A stretch of DNA of 64,000 bases from Arminella tubonensis (GCF_003240585.1 NZ_PCDP01000035.1:124001-188000), one strand, 5' to 3'. Shown: positions 53,413 to 63,605, counted from the stretch's first letter. Notes: a model not told the origin generated them from the sequence alone. Translations and numbers: made by a program.

Positions 53413-54672
53413 TTACTTCGCAGGCTTGAACCAGCTGTCGAGGCCAGTCTGCAGCTTCTTGGCGGCGGCGTCAGGCGTATCGGTGCCGTTGATGACGTTA
53501 GCCGATTCGACCCAGGTCTCGTTTTCGAGGTTCGGGGTGCCGCGCGACAGGATCTGGTAGGTCGAGCGAACGGTCGACTTGCACTTGCCGCGCCAGGAAA
53601 CGAATTCCTGAGCGAGCGGATCGCTCATCTTCACCGGTGTGGAGTTCAGGCTGAAGAAGCCTGGCAGCGAATTCGCGTAGATGTCGGCGAACTCGGAAGA
53701 CGCGACCCAGCTCAGGAACTTCTTGGCTTCCTCGGGATGCGCGGACTTGGTGTTGAGGCCAACGCCGATATCCGGATGGTCCGAGATGTAGCAAGTGTCG
53801 CCAGCCTTCTGGACCGGCGGCGGGAATGCTCCCATCTTGAACTGCGCCTGGCTGGTGAACAGCGCGATTTCCCACGAGCCGGCCGGGTAGATGGCAGCGC
53901 GGCCGAGCGTGAAGAGGTTCTGGCTGTCCGAGTATGTCTGGGCTTCGAAACCGTCGCCGAGGTAAGGCTTCCACTTGGCAAGCTGCTTGTAGGGCTCGAC
54001 CCAGTCGGCATCGGTCAGCTTCTGCTTGCCGGCCATCAGGGCGTCGCGGCCCTCTTCGCCCTTCCAGTAGTTAGGACCGATGTTCTGGTAGCCCATGGTC
54101 GCGGCTTCCCAGAGATCCTTCGTGCCCATGGCGAGCGGAATGTAGGTGCCGTCAGCCTTGATCTTGTCGAGGGCTGCGTAGAATTCGTCCGTTGTCGTCG
54201 GGATCTTGATCCCGAGCTTGTCGAACGCATCCTTGTTGTAGATGAAGCCGTGGATGACCGAAGCCATCGGCACGCAGAAGGTCGACTTGCTGTCGTCCGT
54301 GCTCCAGGCAGCCTTGGCGACCGGGGAGAAGTTCTCCATGCCGGGCAGCGCGGTCAGGTCGACGAGATGCTTCTTGTTGAAGAGATCGAGCGAAGCGTCG
54401 AACGGACGGCAGGTGATGATGTCGCCTGCCGAGCCTGCATCCAGCTTGGCGTTGAGCGAAGCGTTGTACTCGGTCGGTGCGGTCGGCGAGAAGGTAATCT
54501 TGATGCCCGGGTTCTTGGCTTCGAAAGCCGGGATGATCTTCGTCTGCCAGATCGCCAGGTCGTCGTTACGCCAGCTTTCGACATTCAGAGTGACGTCTGC
54601 CGCATGTGCAAGGCCTGCCGAACTGATAAGGCAGGATGCAAGCAGCAAGCTTTTCAGAGCTTTATTTTTCAT
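53413..54672 (-). CDS. Carbohydrate ABC transporter substrate-binding protein
   Basis: A 419-residue periplasmic protein of the family-1 sugar-binding type. Signal peptide LKSLLLASCLISSAGLAHA; then DVTLNVESWRNDDLAIWQTKIIPAFEAKNPGIKITFSPTAPTEYNASLNAKLDAGSAGDIITC, the opening seen in sugar-binding proteins. CPAGSWEIALF-like YPAGSWEIALF lies in the C lobe. It is the first gene of the importer operon; an amino sugar or disaccharide is the likely ligand given the divergent BadF kinase. Confidence 0.92.
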   Translation of the reverse strand: MKNKALKSLLLASCLISSAGLAHAADVTLNVESWRNDDLAIWQTKIIPAFEAKNPGIKITFSPTAPTEYNASLNAKLDAGSAGDIITCRPFDASLDLFNKKHLVDLTALPGMENFSPVAKAAWSTDDSKSTFCVPMASVIHGFIYNKDAFDKLGIKIPTTTDEFYAALDKIKADGTYIPLAMGTKDLWEAATMGYQNIGPNYWKGEEGRDALMAGKQKLTDADWVEPYKQLAKWKPYLGDGFEAQTYSDSQNLFTLGRAAIYPAGSWEIALFTSQAQFKMGAFPPPVQKAGDTCYISDHPDIGVGLNTKSAHPEEAKKFLSWVASSEFADIYANSLPGFFSLNSTPVKMSDPLAQEFVSWRGKCKSTVRSTYQILSRGTPNLENETWVESANVINGTDTPDAAAKKLQTGLDSWFKPAK

Positions 54673-55219
54673 TTCCCTCTCCTGTTTTTAAGCACTTGGA
54701 ACAAGCGCCTGATTTGGTCTGAAACAAGCGGTTGGCGTGCATGAAGAGACACCCAACGCCTATAAGGATCGCCACGACTGCCGACCCCGAATGCGCAAGG
54801 GCGCTTGCGGCTGTTATGCCAAAGCCACCCGACTTGTTTGCTCTCCACCAATAGTCCGGATGGAACCGCAATAAACTCAATCAAGGAAAAACGATGCAAT
54901 GCCGCCGCACGGATCTTGATGATCCGCACTTTGTCCGACATCGGCTGGTCCGCCACCTTCGCGAGGCCCTCCGGCTATTTTATGCCGGTATTGCCGCTGT
55001 CTGTTCACACTGTTCCCTTGCGACGAATTAAGTCCAAAAAAATACCACTTGTCCAGCCGAATTTAACTTATTTGAACCAAAAAAATTAGATAAAATATTT
55101 TATTAAGCAAAATCAAATAGTTAAAAATGACAAAAAAGAACGACATCGCCACTTGGTAAATGGTATTTTTTTGGTATTGTAATAAAAAACACGGGAACAG
55201 CCGGCGTGCGGAGGATCAG
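54673..55219. other. Divergent control region of the sugar locus
   Basis: About 547 bases with no supported gene; the short open frames have no family match. The half next to the kinase (55020-55200) is very AT-rich and contains the identical 14-base TGGTATTTTTTTGG element in both orientations. The half next to the binding-protein gene is GC-richer and probably a long leader. Confidence 0.55.
55034..55174. promoter_or_regulatory. Inverted 14-base elements, candidate GntR operators
   Basis: TGGTATTTTTTTGG is on the minus strand at 55034-55047 and on the plus strand at 55161-55174. Further TGGTA half-sites flank the second copy (55154 and 55173). The TGGTAT/ATACCA half-site resembles sites of the NagR/DasR branch of GntR regulators, one of which is encoded at 56101. 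The two copies would face the two divergent promoters. Confidence 0.55.
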
Positions 55220-56104
55220 ATGACACAGTTTGCAATCGGCATCGATGGCGGCGGAACGAGCTGCCGCGCCGCTGTGGCAGACGAGAAGGGCAATATGCTC
55301 GGCATCGGCAAGGCAGGCGCTGCCAATATCATGTCCGATCCGCAAGGCGCCCTGGCCAACATCGTCGCCTCGGCGCGCGATGCCTTCAGCAATGCCGGCC
55401 TTGATCCCGAAGCTCTACGATCCAGCGCAGTCGTCCTCGGCGCCGCGGGAGCCAATATCGGCGCTTATGGAGCCCGCATCCAGGAAGCCCTCCCCTTCGC
55501 GAAGAGCCGGGTGGTCACCGATTCGCTGATCGCGCTGCAGGGCGCGCTCGGCCGGTCCGACGGCGTCGTCGGCGCATTCGGTACCGGCTCTGTCTATGGC
55601 GCACGCCGCAATGGCGAGGTGAAGGAGATCGGCGGTTGGGGCTTTGTCGTCGGCGACCAGTCGAGCGGCGCAAGACTCGGCCGCGATCTTCTCGAATTGG
55701 CGCTGCTTGCCCATGACGGCGTTTGCAGCGCCACCGACATCACGCGGATCGTCATGGACGAATTCGCAGGCGATCCGCAAAAGGTGGTCGAGTTCGCACA
55801 TATCTCCAAGCCTCGCGACTTCGCCCGCTATGCCCCAATGATATTCGATCAAGCCCGACTTGGAGACGCTGTTGCGGTTCAGATTGTGCAGCGAGCTGCC
55901 CGCGACATCGACCAAAGCCTCGATGCACTGCTATGGCCGGAATGCAAGACAGTCTGCCTGCTCGGCGGCCTTGCCGGCGCATATCGAGCCTGGCTGCGCC
56001 CCGACCACCAGGCACTCCTCGCCGAACCGAAGGCCGATGCGCTGCAGGGCGCCGTCTCCTTTGCAATCGATCTCGCGGGCAACGGCGAAAGGCTTCATGC
56101 ATGA
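55220..56104 (+). CDS. BadF/BcrA-family sugar kinase (N-acetylglucosamine kinase-like)
   Basis: A 294-residue ASKHA-fold kinase: phosphate loop IGIDGGGTSCRAAVAD at residues 5-20, VVTDSLIALQGAL, GVVGAFGTGSVYGARRNGEVKEIGGWGFVVGDQSSGARLGRDLL (GDQGSGxxLG-type motif of GlcNAc/GlcN kinases) and CLLGGLAGAYR. GGAGGA precedes the ATG at 55220. It probably phosphorylates the sugar brought in by the divergent ABC importer. It overlaps the GntR regulator gene by four bases. Confidence 0.88.
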   Translation: MTQFAIGIDGGGTSCRAAVADEKGNMLGIGKAGAANIMSDPQGALANIVASARDAFSNAGLDPEALRSSAVVLGAAGANIGAYGARIQEALPFAKSRVVTDSLIALQGALGRSDGVVGAFGTGSVYGARRNGEVKEIGGWGFVVGDQSSGARLGRDLLELALLAHDGVCSATDITRIVMDEFAGDPQKVVEFAHISKPRDFARYAPMIFDQARLGDAVAVQIVQRAARDIDQSLDALLWPECKTVCLLGGLAGAYRAWLRPDHQALLAEPKADALQGAVSFAIDLAGNGERLHA

Positions 56105-56865
56105 CCGAGGACCTGACCCGGATCTTTTCCCCAGAGCGGATGCTCGCAAACGGCACCGGCCCTCTTTACATCAAGCTCCGCCGTTCACTTGAAGACGCCG
56201 TCAGGGCGGGAGCACTGAAACACGGCGATGCCCTGCCTGCCGAACGCGACATTGCGGAATATGCTGCGGTCAGCCGCGTTACCGTCCGCAAGGCGATCGA
56301 CAATCTCGTCGCCGATGGTCTGCTGGTTCGCCGCCATGGCTCCGGCACTTTCGTCACGAAACCGGTCTCCAAGGTAGAACAACGCCTGTCGCAGCTCACC
56401 TCGTTCACTGAGGACATGGCACGACGCGGCATGACGGCGCGTTCCGAATGGCTGCATAAGGGCATCCACACCCCCTCGCCTGATGAGATGATGATCCTCG
56501 GCCTCGCGGCCGACACTCGCGTTTCGAGGCTAAGCCGCCTGCGCATTGCCGACGACCAGCCCTTGGCTATCGAGCACGCGAGCGTCTCGGGTGAATTCCT
56601 GCCCGATCCCTCGACGGTGACGACGTCGCTTTATGCCGAACTAGAGAGGCGCCAGGTCCGCCCGGTCCGCGCCGTTCAGCGAATTTCCGCGACCAACATG
56701 AAGGAGACCGATGCCGGCCTCCTCGGCGTGCCTGTCGGCGCCGCCGGCCTGTCGATCGAACGCATATCCTATCTCGGCTCCGGTCGGGCCGTCGAATTCA
56801 CCCGCTCGCTCTACCGCGGCGACGCGTATGATTTCGTCGCCGAACTGACGATTGGGGTGAGCTGA
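56101..56865 (+). CDS. GntR/HutC-family regulator of the sugar locus
   Basis: A 254-residue regulator with a GntR winged helix (GPLYIKLRRSLEDAVRAGALKHGDALPAERDIAEYAAVSRVTVRKAIDNLVADGLLVRRHGSGTFV) and a UTRA effector domain (LAADTRVSRLSRLRIADDQPLAIEHASVSGEFLPDP). ATG at 56101 overlaps the kinase stop; the frame extends upstream but inside the kinase gene. Members near amino-sugar genes respond to GlcNAc- or GlcN-phosphate. It probably represses the divergent locus. Confidence 0.9.
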   Translation: MTEDLTRIFSPERMLANGTGPLYIKLRRSLEDAVRAGALKHGDALPAERDIAEYAAVSRVTVRKAIDNLVADGLLVRRHGSGTFVTKPVSKVEQRLSQLTSFTEDMARRGMTARSEWLHKGIHTPSPDEMMILGLAADTRVSRLSRLRIADDQPLAIEHASVSGEFLPDPSTVTTSLYAELERRQVRPVRAVQRISATNMKETDAGLLGVPVGAAGLSIERISYLGSGRAVEFTRSLYRGDAYDFVAELTIGVS

Positions 56866-56888
56866 GGCGCCGCTCGTCTAGCAATAAC

Positions 56889-56907
56889 TAACATCTATTG
56901 TTATAAT
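56889..56907 (+). promoter_or_regulatory. ParDE promoter with inverted repeat
   Basis: TAACA (56889-56893) and TGTTA (56899-56903) form an inverted repeat that overlaps a consensus TATAAT -10 box (56902-56907). The ParD antitoxin, a ribbon-helix-helix protein, typically represses by binding here. Confidence 0.6.
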
Positions 56908-56930
56908 GGGCGATTAACGGAGGTCGTTCG

Positions 56931-57197
56931 ATGACCAGCATCGCACTCAACGAGCACTACGAGCAGTTCATAAGAAAGCAGCTGGAATCCGGTCGCTACA
57001 ATAACGCCAGCGAGGTTGTCCGTGCGGGCTTGCGACTGCTCGAAGATTATGAGGACACACGCGAAAACTGGTTGCGTACCGAAGTGGCTTCGCGATTTGA
57101 CGATTTGGAACGCAGTCCTGCAAAAGCTATCCCCGCAGCCCGAGTATTTGCTGACTTGGAGGTTCGACACAAGAGGCGGCTGGAGAAAGAAAAATAG
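56931..57197 (+). CDS. parD: ParD-type antitoxin (ribbon-helix-helix)
   Basis: An 88-residue antitoxin. MTSIALNEHYEQFIRKQLESGRYNNASEVVRAGLRLLEDYE is the RHH DNA-binding and dimer domain (SGRYNNASEVVRAGLRLLE is the family signature); the C-terminal half would wrap the toxin. ACGGAGG precedes the ATG. It is followed three bases later by parE. It both neutralises ParE and represses the operon. Confidence 0.93.
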   Translation: MTSIALNEHYEQFIRKQLESGRYNNASEVVRAGLRLLEDYEDTRENWLRTEVASRFDDLERSPAKAIPAARVFADLEVRHKRRLEKEK

Positions 57198-57200
57198 CTG

Positions 57201-57512
57201 ATGGAATACCGCATCGACTTCCATCCAGCCGCGGAACAGGAGCTTGCGGATATCTACGAATACATCGCCGACCAATCAGGCGCGACGCGCGCATGGAATT
57301 TCGTGTCAGGAATTCGTGACCATTGCACGGAATTGACAACGTTTCCGGAGCGCGGAACTCGCCGTGACGACCTCAGGCCTGGCTTGCGAATTATCGGCCA
57401 CAGACGCCGCGTCAGCATAGCCTTTTCAGTAAAAAATGACTCCCTTCGCATCCTTGGGATATTCTATGCCGGCCGTCAGATTAGCGCCGAAATCCTTGAA
57501 CAGCGGGAGTAA
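57201..57512 (+). CDS. parE: ParE/RelE-superfamily toxin
   Basis: A 103-residue toxin. YRIDFHPAAEQELADIYEYIADQSGATRAWNFVSGIRDHCTELTTFPERGTRRDDLRPGLRIIGHRRRVSIAFSV matches the ParE fold, with the PERGTRRDDLRPGLR segment typical of gyrase-targeting members. It directly follows parD with a three-base gap. The pair is complete and undisturbed, so is probably active. Confidence 0.92.
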   Translation: MEYRIDFHPAAEQELADIYEYIADQSGATRAWNFVSGIRDHCTELTTFPERGTRRDDLRPGLRIIGHRRRVSIAFSVKNDSLRILGIFYAGRQISAEILEQRE

Positions 57513-57625
57513 TTTTATTTGATAACGCGTCTTACGGCCGCGAAACGCCCCGCCTCGAAACTGCATCAGCTTTCCGAATCACCCTCTCAGCCAGTCGCCC
57601 CAACCCGCCGAAAAGACTCAACAAA

Positions 57626-60600
57626 TCACGCCGCGTCCTCGATCTTCGCTTCGCGCGCCGTCGGCACGTAGTTGAGCACCGGTCCCAGCCAGCGCTCCAC
57701 CTGATCGATCGGCATGTTCTTGCGGGCGGCATAGTCCTGCACCTGATCCCGCTCAACCTTGGCGACGCCGAAGTAGTAACTATCGGGATGTCCGATATAG
57801 ACGCCTGAGACCGAGGAGCCCGGCCACATCGCGAAGCTCTCGGTGAGCTTCACCCCCGTGGCCGCTTCCGCGTCGAGCAACCGGAACAGCGTATCCTTCT
57901 CGGTATGGTCGGGCTGAGCAGGATAGCCCGGTGCCGGGCGGATGCCGGCATATTCCTCGTTCAGGAACTGCTCGGCAGTCAGGTTCTCATCCTTGGCATA
58001 GCCCCAGAATTCGCGCCGTACCCGCTCATGCATGCGCTCGGCGAATGCCTCGGCGAAGCGGTCTGCCAAAGCCTTGACCAGGATCGAGGAATAATCGTCG
58101 TTGGCTCGCTCGAAGCGCTCGGCGATGGCAATCTCCTCGATGCCTGCGGTGACGACGAAACCGCCGACATAGTCTTTGGCGCCGCTATCGACAGGCGCCA
58201 CGAAATCCGACAACGCGACGTTCGGCCGGCCGTCGCGCTTGGAAAGCTGCTGGCGAAGCGTGTAGAAGGTCGCGAGCTCACTTTCGCGCGTCTCATCGGC
58301 AAACAGCCGGATGTCGTCGCCGACGCTACCGGCCGGCCAGAAGCCGATGACAGCCCGCGGACGAAACCATGTCTCGTCGATGATCTGCTTGAGCATCGCC
58401 TGCGCATCGGCAAAAAGCTGCCGAGCCGCCTCGCCCTGCTTTTCATCCTGGAGGATCGCCGGATAGCGCCCCTTCAGCTCCCAGGTCTGGAAGAATGGAG
58501 TCCAGTCGATGTATTTGGCAAGTTCGGCCAGATCATAATTCTCGAACACCTTCGTGCCCAGAAACGACGGGGTCACCGACTTATAGGCTGCCCAGTCGAG
58601 CTTCTCCGCATTTTCACGAGCGCGAGGAAGCGGCAGGCGAACCTTCTCCAGTTCGTTGCGAGCATGCGCCGCCGCGACCTTGGCGTATTCGGCCCGCACC
58701 GTGTCGACGTATCCCTTCTTGGAATCCGGCGACAGAAGGGCGGACACGACACCGACAGCACGCGATGCGTCGGTTACATAGACGGTCTGGCCCTTTTCAT
58801 AGCGCGGATGGATCTTGACGGCGGTATGGACGCGGCTGGTCGTGGCGCCGCCGATCAGCAGCGGAATATCAAATCCCTGCCGCTCCATTTCCGCAGCCAC
58901 ATGCACCATCTCGTCGAGCGAAGGCGTGATCAGGCCGGAGAGGCCGATGATATCGACATTCTCCCGGATCGCCGTTTCGAGGATCTTGGTTGCCGGCACC
59001 ATGACGCCGAGGTCGATGATCTCGTAATTGTTGCAGGCCAGCACGACGCCAACGATGTTCTTGCCGATGTCGTGAACGTCGCCCTTGACGGTCGCCATCA
59101 GCACCTTGCCAGCCGCCTGCCGCTCGCCGCTTCCGCCATTGGCAAGCTTTTCGGCTTCCATGTAGGGTAGCAGCACGGCCACCGCCTGCTTCATGACACG
59201 GGCCGACTTCACCACCTGCGGCAGGAACATCTTGCCGGTGCCGAACAGATCGCCGACGACGTTCATCCCGGCCATCAATGGGCCTTCGATGACATGCAGC
59301 GGCCGCGCGACGCCCTGACGGGCCTCTTCCGTATCCGCTTCGATATATTCGGTAATGCCGTTGACGAGCGCATGCTCGAGTCGCTTTTCGACCGGCAATT
59401 CGCGCCAGGCGAGGTCCTGCACCTTGGCTTCGCGAACCCCAGTGCCACGGTAGCGCTCCGCGATTTCGAGCAGCCGCTCGGTGCCGTCGGCTCTCCGGTT
59501 CAGCACGACATCCTCGCAGGCTTCGCGCAGCTCAGGGTCGATATTGTCATAGACGACAAGCTGGCCGGCATTGACGATGCCCATGTCCATGCCCGCCTGG
59601 ATGGCGTGGTAGAGAAACACCGAATGCATCGCTTCACGCACCGTCTCGTTGCCGCGGAACGAAAAGGAGAGGTTCGACACGCCGCCGGAAATATGAACGA
59701 GCGGCATCTGCTGCCGGATCGTCCGCGTCGCCTCGATGAAGTCGACGCCGTAATTATTGTGTTCGTCGATGCCAGTGGCGATGGCAAAGACATTCGGATC
59801 GAAGATGATGTCCTCGGGCGAAATGCCCGCTTGCTTGGTCAATATCTTGTAGGCGCGGGCGCAGATGTCGACCTTGCGCTGGTAGGTATCCGCCTGCCCC
59901 GTCTCGTCGAATGCCATGACGACGACGGCCGCACCGTAGTTGTGCACCAGCCGCGCCTGAGCGAGGAACTTCTCCTCGCCTTCCTTCAACGAGATCGAAT
60001 TGACGATCGATTTGCCCTGAACGCATTTGAGGCCGGCTTCGATGATCGAGAACTTCGACGAATCGATCATCACAGGCACGCGGGCGATGTCAGGCTCCGC
60101 AGCGATCAGGTTGAGGAACTCGACCATCGCCTTCTCGGAATCGATTAGCCCCTCATCCATGTTGATGTCGATAATCTGGGCGCCGTTCTCGACCTGATCG
60201 CGGGCAACGACGAGCGCCGCATTGTAATCGGCATTGGTGATCAGCTTGCGGAATTTGGCCGAGCCGGTGACATTCGTGCGCTCGCCGACGTTGACGAAAG
60301 GAATGTCCCTGGTCAGTTCGAACGGCTCGAGCCCCGACAGCGACATGAAGGGCCGGTGCTCGGGGATTTCACGCGGCTTGTATTTCGACACCGCGGCGGC
60401 GATCGCTGCGATATGTTCAGGCGTCGAGCCGCAGCAACCGCCGACGATGTTGACCAGACCCTCGCTGGCAAACTCCTCGACCTGCGCCGCCATCATCTCG
60501 GGCGTCTCGTCATATTGGCCGAACTCGTTCGGCAGGCCGGCGTTCGGATAGGCGCAGATGAACGTATCGGAGACGCCGGACAATTCCTGCAGATGTGGCC

Positions 60601-61402
60601 GCATGGCGTTGGCGCCGAGTGCACAATTGAGACCGATCGTGAAGGGATTGGAGTGGCGCACCGCGTTCCAGAAGGCCGTCGGCGTCTGGCCAGAGAGAGT
60701 ACGGCCGGAAAGATCGGTAATGGTCCCTGAGATCATTACCGGCAGGCGAACGCCCTTCTCGATGAAACGCTCTTCGCAGGCAAAGATTGCCGCCTTGGCA
60801 TTCAGCGTATCGAAGATCGTCTCAATGAGAATGATATCGGCGCCGCCGTCGATCAGCCCGTCGATCTGCTCGCCATAGGCGATACGCAGATCGTCGAAGG
60901 ATACGGCACGATAGCCGGGATTGTTGACGTCGGGAGAAATCGAGGCGGTACGGTTTGTCGGGCCGATGGCGCCGGCGACGAAACGACGCTTGCCGTCCTC
61001 CCGCTCTGCACGGATGGCGGCACGACGCGCAATACGTGCACCATCGCGGTTCAAATCATAGACCGCGCCTTCCATCTCGTAGTCGGCCTGGGCGATACGC
61101 GTCGAGGAAAAGGTGTTCGTTTCCAGAATATCGGCGCCGGCCTTGGCATAGCGATAATGGATTTCCTCGATCGCATCCGGCTGGCTCAGGATCAAAAGGT
61201 CGTTGTTGCCCTGCTGGTGACAGGCGCAGCCGATGAAACGCTCGCCGCGGAAGTGATCCTCGTTGAAACCGAGGCCCTGGATCTGGGTGCCCATGGCGCC
61301 ATCAAGCACGAGGATGCGCTCGCGAGCCGCCTGTTTCAACGCCGCGAACACGTCGCTGCCATCGCGTTTCGCCGATGCGGGACCGAAAAGATCATCAAAC
61401 AC
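57626..61402 (-). CDS. metH: Cobalamin-dependent methionine synthase
   Basis: Transfers the methyl of 5-methyl-THF to homocysteine through methylcobalamin. The 1258-residue protein has all four modules: homocysteine domain ([16 protein letters not shown]; zinc cysteine in GLNCALGA and [11 protein letters not shown]), pterin domain ([33 protein letters not shown] [16 protein letters not shown]), B12 domain with the lower-ligand histidine in [10 protein letters not shown], and activation domain ([15 protein letters not shown] near the end). GTG start at 61402 is preceded by AAAGGAAT. A perfect SahR-like palindrome lies 42 bases upstream. Confidence 0.97.
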   Translation of the reverse strand: MFDDLFGPASAKRDGSDVFAALKQAARERILVLDGAMGTQIQGLGFNEDHFRGERFIGCACHQQGNNDLLILSQPDAIEEIHYRYAKAGADILETNTFSSTRIAQADYEMEGAVYDLNRDGARIARRAAIRAEREDGKRRFVAGAIGPTNRTASISPDVNNPGYRAVSFDDLRIAYGEQIDGLIDGGADIILIETIFDTLNAKAAIFACEERFIEKGVRLPVMISGTITDLSGRTLSGQTPTAFWNAVRHSNPFTIGLNCALGANAMRPHLQELSGVSDTFICAYPNAGLPNEFGQYDETPEMMAAQVEEFASEGLVNIVGGCCGSTPEHIAAIAAAVSKYKPREIPEHRPFMSLSGLEPFELTRDIPFVNVGERTNVTGSAKFRKLITNADYNAALVVARDQVENGAQIIDINMDEGLIDSEKAMVEFLNLIAAEPDIARVPVMIDSSKFSIIEAGLKCVQGKSIVNSISLKEGEEKFLAQARLVHNYGAAVVVMAFDETGQADTYQRKVDICARAYKILTKQAGISPEDIIFDPNVFAIATGIDEHNNYGVDFIEATRTIRQQMPLVHISGGVSNLSFSFRGNETVREAMHSVFLYHAIQAGMDMGIVNAGQLVVYDNIDPELREACEDVVLNRRADGTERLLEIAERYRGTGVREAKVQDLAWRELPVEKRLEHALVNGITEYIEADTEEARQGVARPLHVIEGPLMAGMNVVGDLFGTGKMFLPQVVKSARVMKQAVAVLLPYMEAEKLANGGSGERQAAGKVLMATVKGDVHDIGKNIVGVVLACNNYEIIDLGVMVPATKILETAIRENVDIIGLSGLITPSLDEMVHVAAEMERQGFDIPLLIGGATTSRVHTAVKIHPRYEKGQTVYVTDASRAVGVVSALLSPDSKKGYVDTVRAEYAKVAAAHARNELEKVRLPLPRARENAEKLDWAAYKSVTPSFLGTKVFENYDLAELAKYIDWTPFFQTWELKGRYPAILQDEKQGEAARQLFADAQAMLKQIIDETWFRPRAVIGFWPAGSVGDDIRLFADETRESELATFYTLRQQLSKRDGRPNVALSDFVAPVDSGAKDYVGGFVVTAGIEEIAIAERFERANDDYSSILVKALADRFAEAFAERMHERVRREFWGYAKDENLTAEQFLNEEYAGIRPAPGYPAQPDHTEKDTLFRLLDAEAATGVKLTESFAMWPGSSVSGVYIGHPDSYYFGVAKVERDQVQDYAARKNMPIDQVERWLGPVLNYVPTAREAKIEDAA

Positions 61403-61444
61403 GAGCGTATTCCTTTGGCCTGATTGCGACTCTCACTCCAGATC

Positions 61445-61464
61445 ACATAAAGATATCTTTATGT
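61445..61464. promoter_or_regulatory. Perfect 20-base palindrome before metH, candidate SahR operator
   Basis: ACATAAAGATATCTTTATGT is a perfect palindrome 42 bases upstream of the metH start. Its right half recurs exactly before sahR (19954-19963). The core ATAAAGATATCTTTAT agrees with the SahR motif reported in alphaproteobacteria as I recall it. Confidence 0.75.
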
Positions 61465-61581
61465 CAATATATGATTGCCCTGCGATTTCGCTGGCTGTGT
61501 TTTTCAAGTGCTGCCGATGACACCGGACTCTTAGGAAGCTATACGGGCTTCAACGAAAGCTGCGACGTCGGAGGAACGGGC

Positions 61582-62832
61582 ATGAACCTGGAAGCAGAAC
61601 CATCAACTTTGGGAAACTGGAGCAAGCGAACCTATCACCGGCGCTGGCTGCTGGACCAGGCGAACGGTCTCTTCGATTTCTTCCAGTACCGCGCCGTAAA
61701 TCCGAAGGGCGGGTTCTACGACATGGACGATGTGGGCAACCCGCTCGATCCCGTCAACCCGGTGCGCGGCATTCATTCGACCGCCCGCATGGTCCATTGC
61801 TTCTCGATCGGCACCCTTCTCGGCCGGCCGGGCTCCGAGGCGATCGTCGATCACGGCATGAACTACCTCTGGAACCAGCATCGCGACAAGAAATACGGCG
61901 GCTACGTTTGGTCGGTCGACAATGACGGCCCCGTCGATGCAAGCAAGCAGGGATACGGCCACGCCTTCGTGCTGCTGGCCGCCTCCTCTGCCAAGACGAT
62001 CGGCCATCCACTTGCCGACGGCATGCTCGCCGACGTCACCGACGTGATCGACAACAGGTTCTGGGAAGCAACCCATGGCGCCATTGCCGAGGAGTTCAAT
62101 CAGGATTGGTCACCGATCGGTGACTATCGTGGCCAGAATTCGAACATGCACCTGACCGAGGCGCTGATGGCCGCTTTCGAGGCGACCGGCGACGGGGCCT
62201 ATCTCGACAAGGCGGAAAGCATCGCCGATCTCGTGATCCGACGCCAGGCGGGCGATGTCGGCTATCGCGTGCCCGAGCATTTCAACGATAAATGGGAACT
62301 CGACAAGAACTATCGCGGCAACGAGATGTTTCGCCCATCCGGCACGACCCCCGGCCATTGGCTCGAATGGGCGCGGCTTGTCCTGCAGCTCTGGACGCTC
62401 GGCGGCAAGCGCCACGACTGGATGCCCGAAGCCGCCAAAGGCCTGTTCTCGCAGTCGATGTCACTGGGCTGGGACGACGAAAAGGGCGGCTTCTTCTATA
62501 CGCTCGATTGGCAGGACGTTCCGGCCAAGCGCAACAAGCTCTGGTGGCCGGCCTGCGAGGCCGCTGGTGCCGCGCATTATCTCAACGAACACGCACCGAG
62601 CGATTTCCACGAGGACAGCTATCGCAAGATCTGGGGCATTATCGGCCAAGCGTTCGTCGATCACCAGAACGGCGGCTGGCATGAAGAGCTGAGCGAGGAC
62701 CTCGTCCCCGCCCATACGCTCTTCCCCGGCAAGGGCGATATCTACCACGCACTGCAGGCCTGCCTCATCCCGCTCTTCCCGGCCAGCGGCAGTTTGACGA
62801 AGGTCATCACCGAGGCCGGCGGCAACATCTAG
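61582..62832 (+). CDS. AGE-family sugar epimerase/isomerase (N-acylglucosamine 2-epimerase-like)
   Basis: A 416-residue (alpha/alpha)6-barrel protein. Landmarks include NPVRGIHSTARMVHCFSIGTLLGRPG, YGGYVWSVDNDGPVDASKQGYGHAFVLLAASSA, GQNSNMHLTEALMAAFEATGD and RPSGTTPGHWLEWARLVLQL, with the conserved histidines of AGE/YihS enzymes. The family contains mannose isomerases, sulfoquinovose isomerase and cellobiose 2-epimerases; specificity is unclear. ATG at 61582 follows GGAGG. It diverges from metH. Confidence 0.88.
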   Translation: MNLEAEPSTLGNWSKRTYHRRWLLDQANGLFDFFQYRAVNPKGGFYDMDDVGNPLDPVNPVRGIHSTARMVHCFSIGTLLGRPGSEAIVDHGMNYLWNQHRDKKYGGYVWSVDNDGPVDASKQGYGHAFVLLAASSAKTIGHPLADGMLADVTDVIDNRFWEATHGAIAEEFNQDWSPIGDYRGQNSNMHLTEALMAAFEATGDGAYLDKAESIADLVIRRQAGDVGYRVPEHFNDKWELDKNYRGNEMFRPSGTTPGHWLEWARLVLQLWTLGGKRHDWMPEAAKGLFSQSMSLGWDDEKGGFFYTLDWQDVPAKRNKLWWPACEAAGAAHYLNEHAPSDFHEDSYRKIWGIIGQAFVDHQNGGWHEELSEDLVPAHTLFPGKGDIYHALQACLIPLFPASGSLTKVITEAGGNI

Positions 62833-62866
62833 GCTGCGGCATAGGCGGGCGACGGACTGTCGCCCG

Positions 62867-63361
62867 TCAGCGGTCGGAAAGGCCCAGGTTGTGGAGCTCG
62901 TGACCGAGCATCAGTGCCAGCGCCTCCACCACCAGATTGTGGTCGTCGCGCTGCGGCAGGCCGGAAACGGTCACCGCGCCGATGCAGCCCGTACCCTTGA
63001 CATAAATGGGGAAACTGCCGCCGTGCGACGCGTAGTCGGCGACACTTAGCCCGTTGGATTCTACTGTCTTTTCCTGTTTTTCCAGCGCAAGGCCACTTGC
63101 GTAGCTGCTGCGGAAATAGCGAAGCACCATGTTGCGCTTGCGCCGAATCCAATCGGCATTGTCAGGTGTCGAGCCCGGCAACGCGACATAAAACACCGGC
63201 ATTGAGTGGAACGTGACATCGATGGCGACGCCCAGATTGCGCTCGCTCGCAAGATCATGAAGCAGCTTGCCGAGCACCCACGCCGTGGAAAGATCGAAGG
63301 CGTCGAAGCGCAGGGTCTCCTCCTGCAGCGCGATGCGGCTCAGATCGTGTTCTATGGTCAT
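62867..63361 (-). CDS. UPF0303 / haem-degrading-domain (GlcG/HbpS-like) protein
   Basis: A 164-residue protein of the UPF0303 (YBR137W-like) family. The domain runs through RIALQEETLRFDAFDLSTAWVLGKLLHDLASERNLGVAIDVTFHSMPVFYVALPGSTPDN and ends LSVADYASHGGSFPIYVKGTGCIGAVTVSGLPQRDDHNLVVEAL. Related proteins bind haem or act as chaperones; function here is unknown. ATG at 63361 has GAGAGG upstream; a longer frame is not favoured. Confidence 0.88.
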   Translation of the reverse strand: MTIEHDLSRIALQEETLRFDAFDLSTAWVLGKLLHDLASERNLGVAIDVTFHSMPVFYVALPGSTPDNADWIRRKRNMVLRYFRSSYASGLALEKQEKTVESNGLSVADYASHGGSFPIYVKGTGCIGAVTVSGLPQRDDHNLVVEALALMLGHELHNLGLSDR

Positions 63362-63605
63362 GGTCGAATCCTCTCCCGAAAAACTTAAAGGCTTGCCTAT
63401 CAAGCGCGCCGTGCAGCTTTTGTCCACCATTTCGCTCGTACCCGATCGAAGGAGCGGCAGCCGACCGCCAATCTCCTGGAATCCCGTTCGATGTCTGGGC
63501 GATTGTGACGCAGATGCTACCGGAAGCCGAGAGGCCTCTTGCCCGTCGCCGTCGATCTCTGCATTGATGGTGGATCGACGATGCCGATCGGGAGAAATAC
63601 AGTCT

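Noticed and set aside
54662..55089. Small open frames in the gap before the sugar-binding-protein gene
   Set aside because: No ribosome-binding sites, no recognisable domain, and they overlap each other on both strands.
61403..61581. Cobalamin riboswitch before metH
   Set aside because: The leader is too short and lacks the B12-box; the palindrome there fits a protein operator.
63361..63390. tRNA-like GGTCGAATCC string
   Set aside because: No matching acceptor stem or anticodon arm nearby; it is the leader of the UPF0303 gene.
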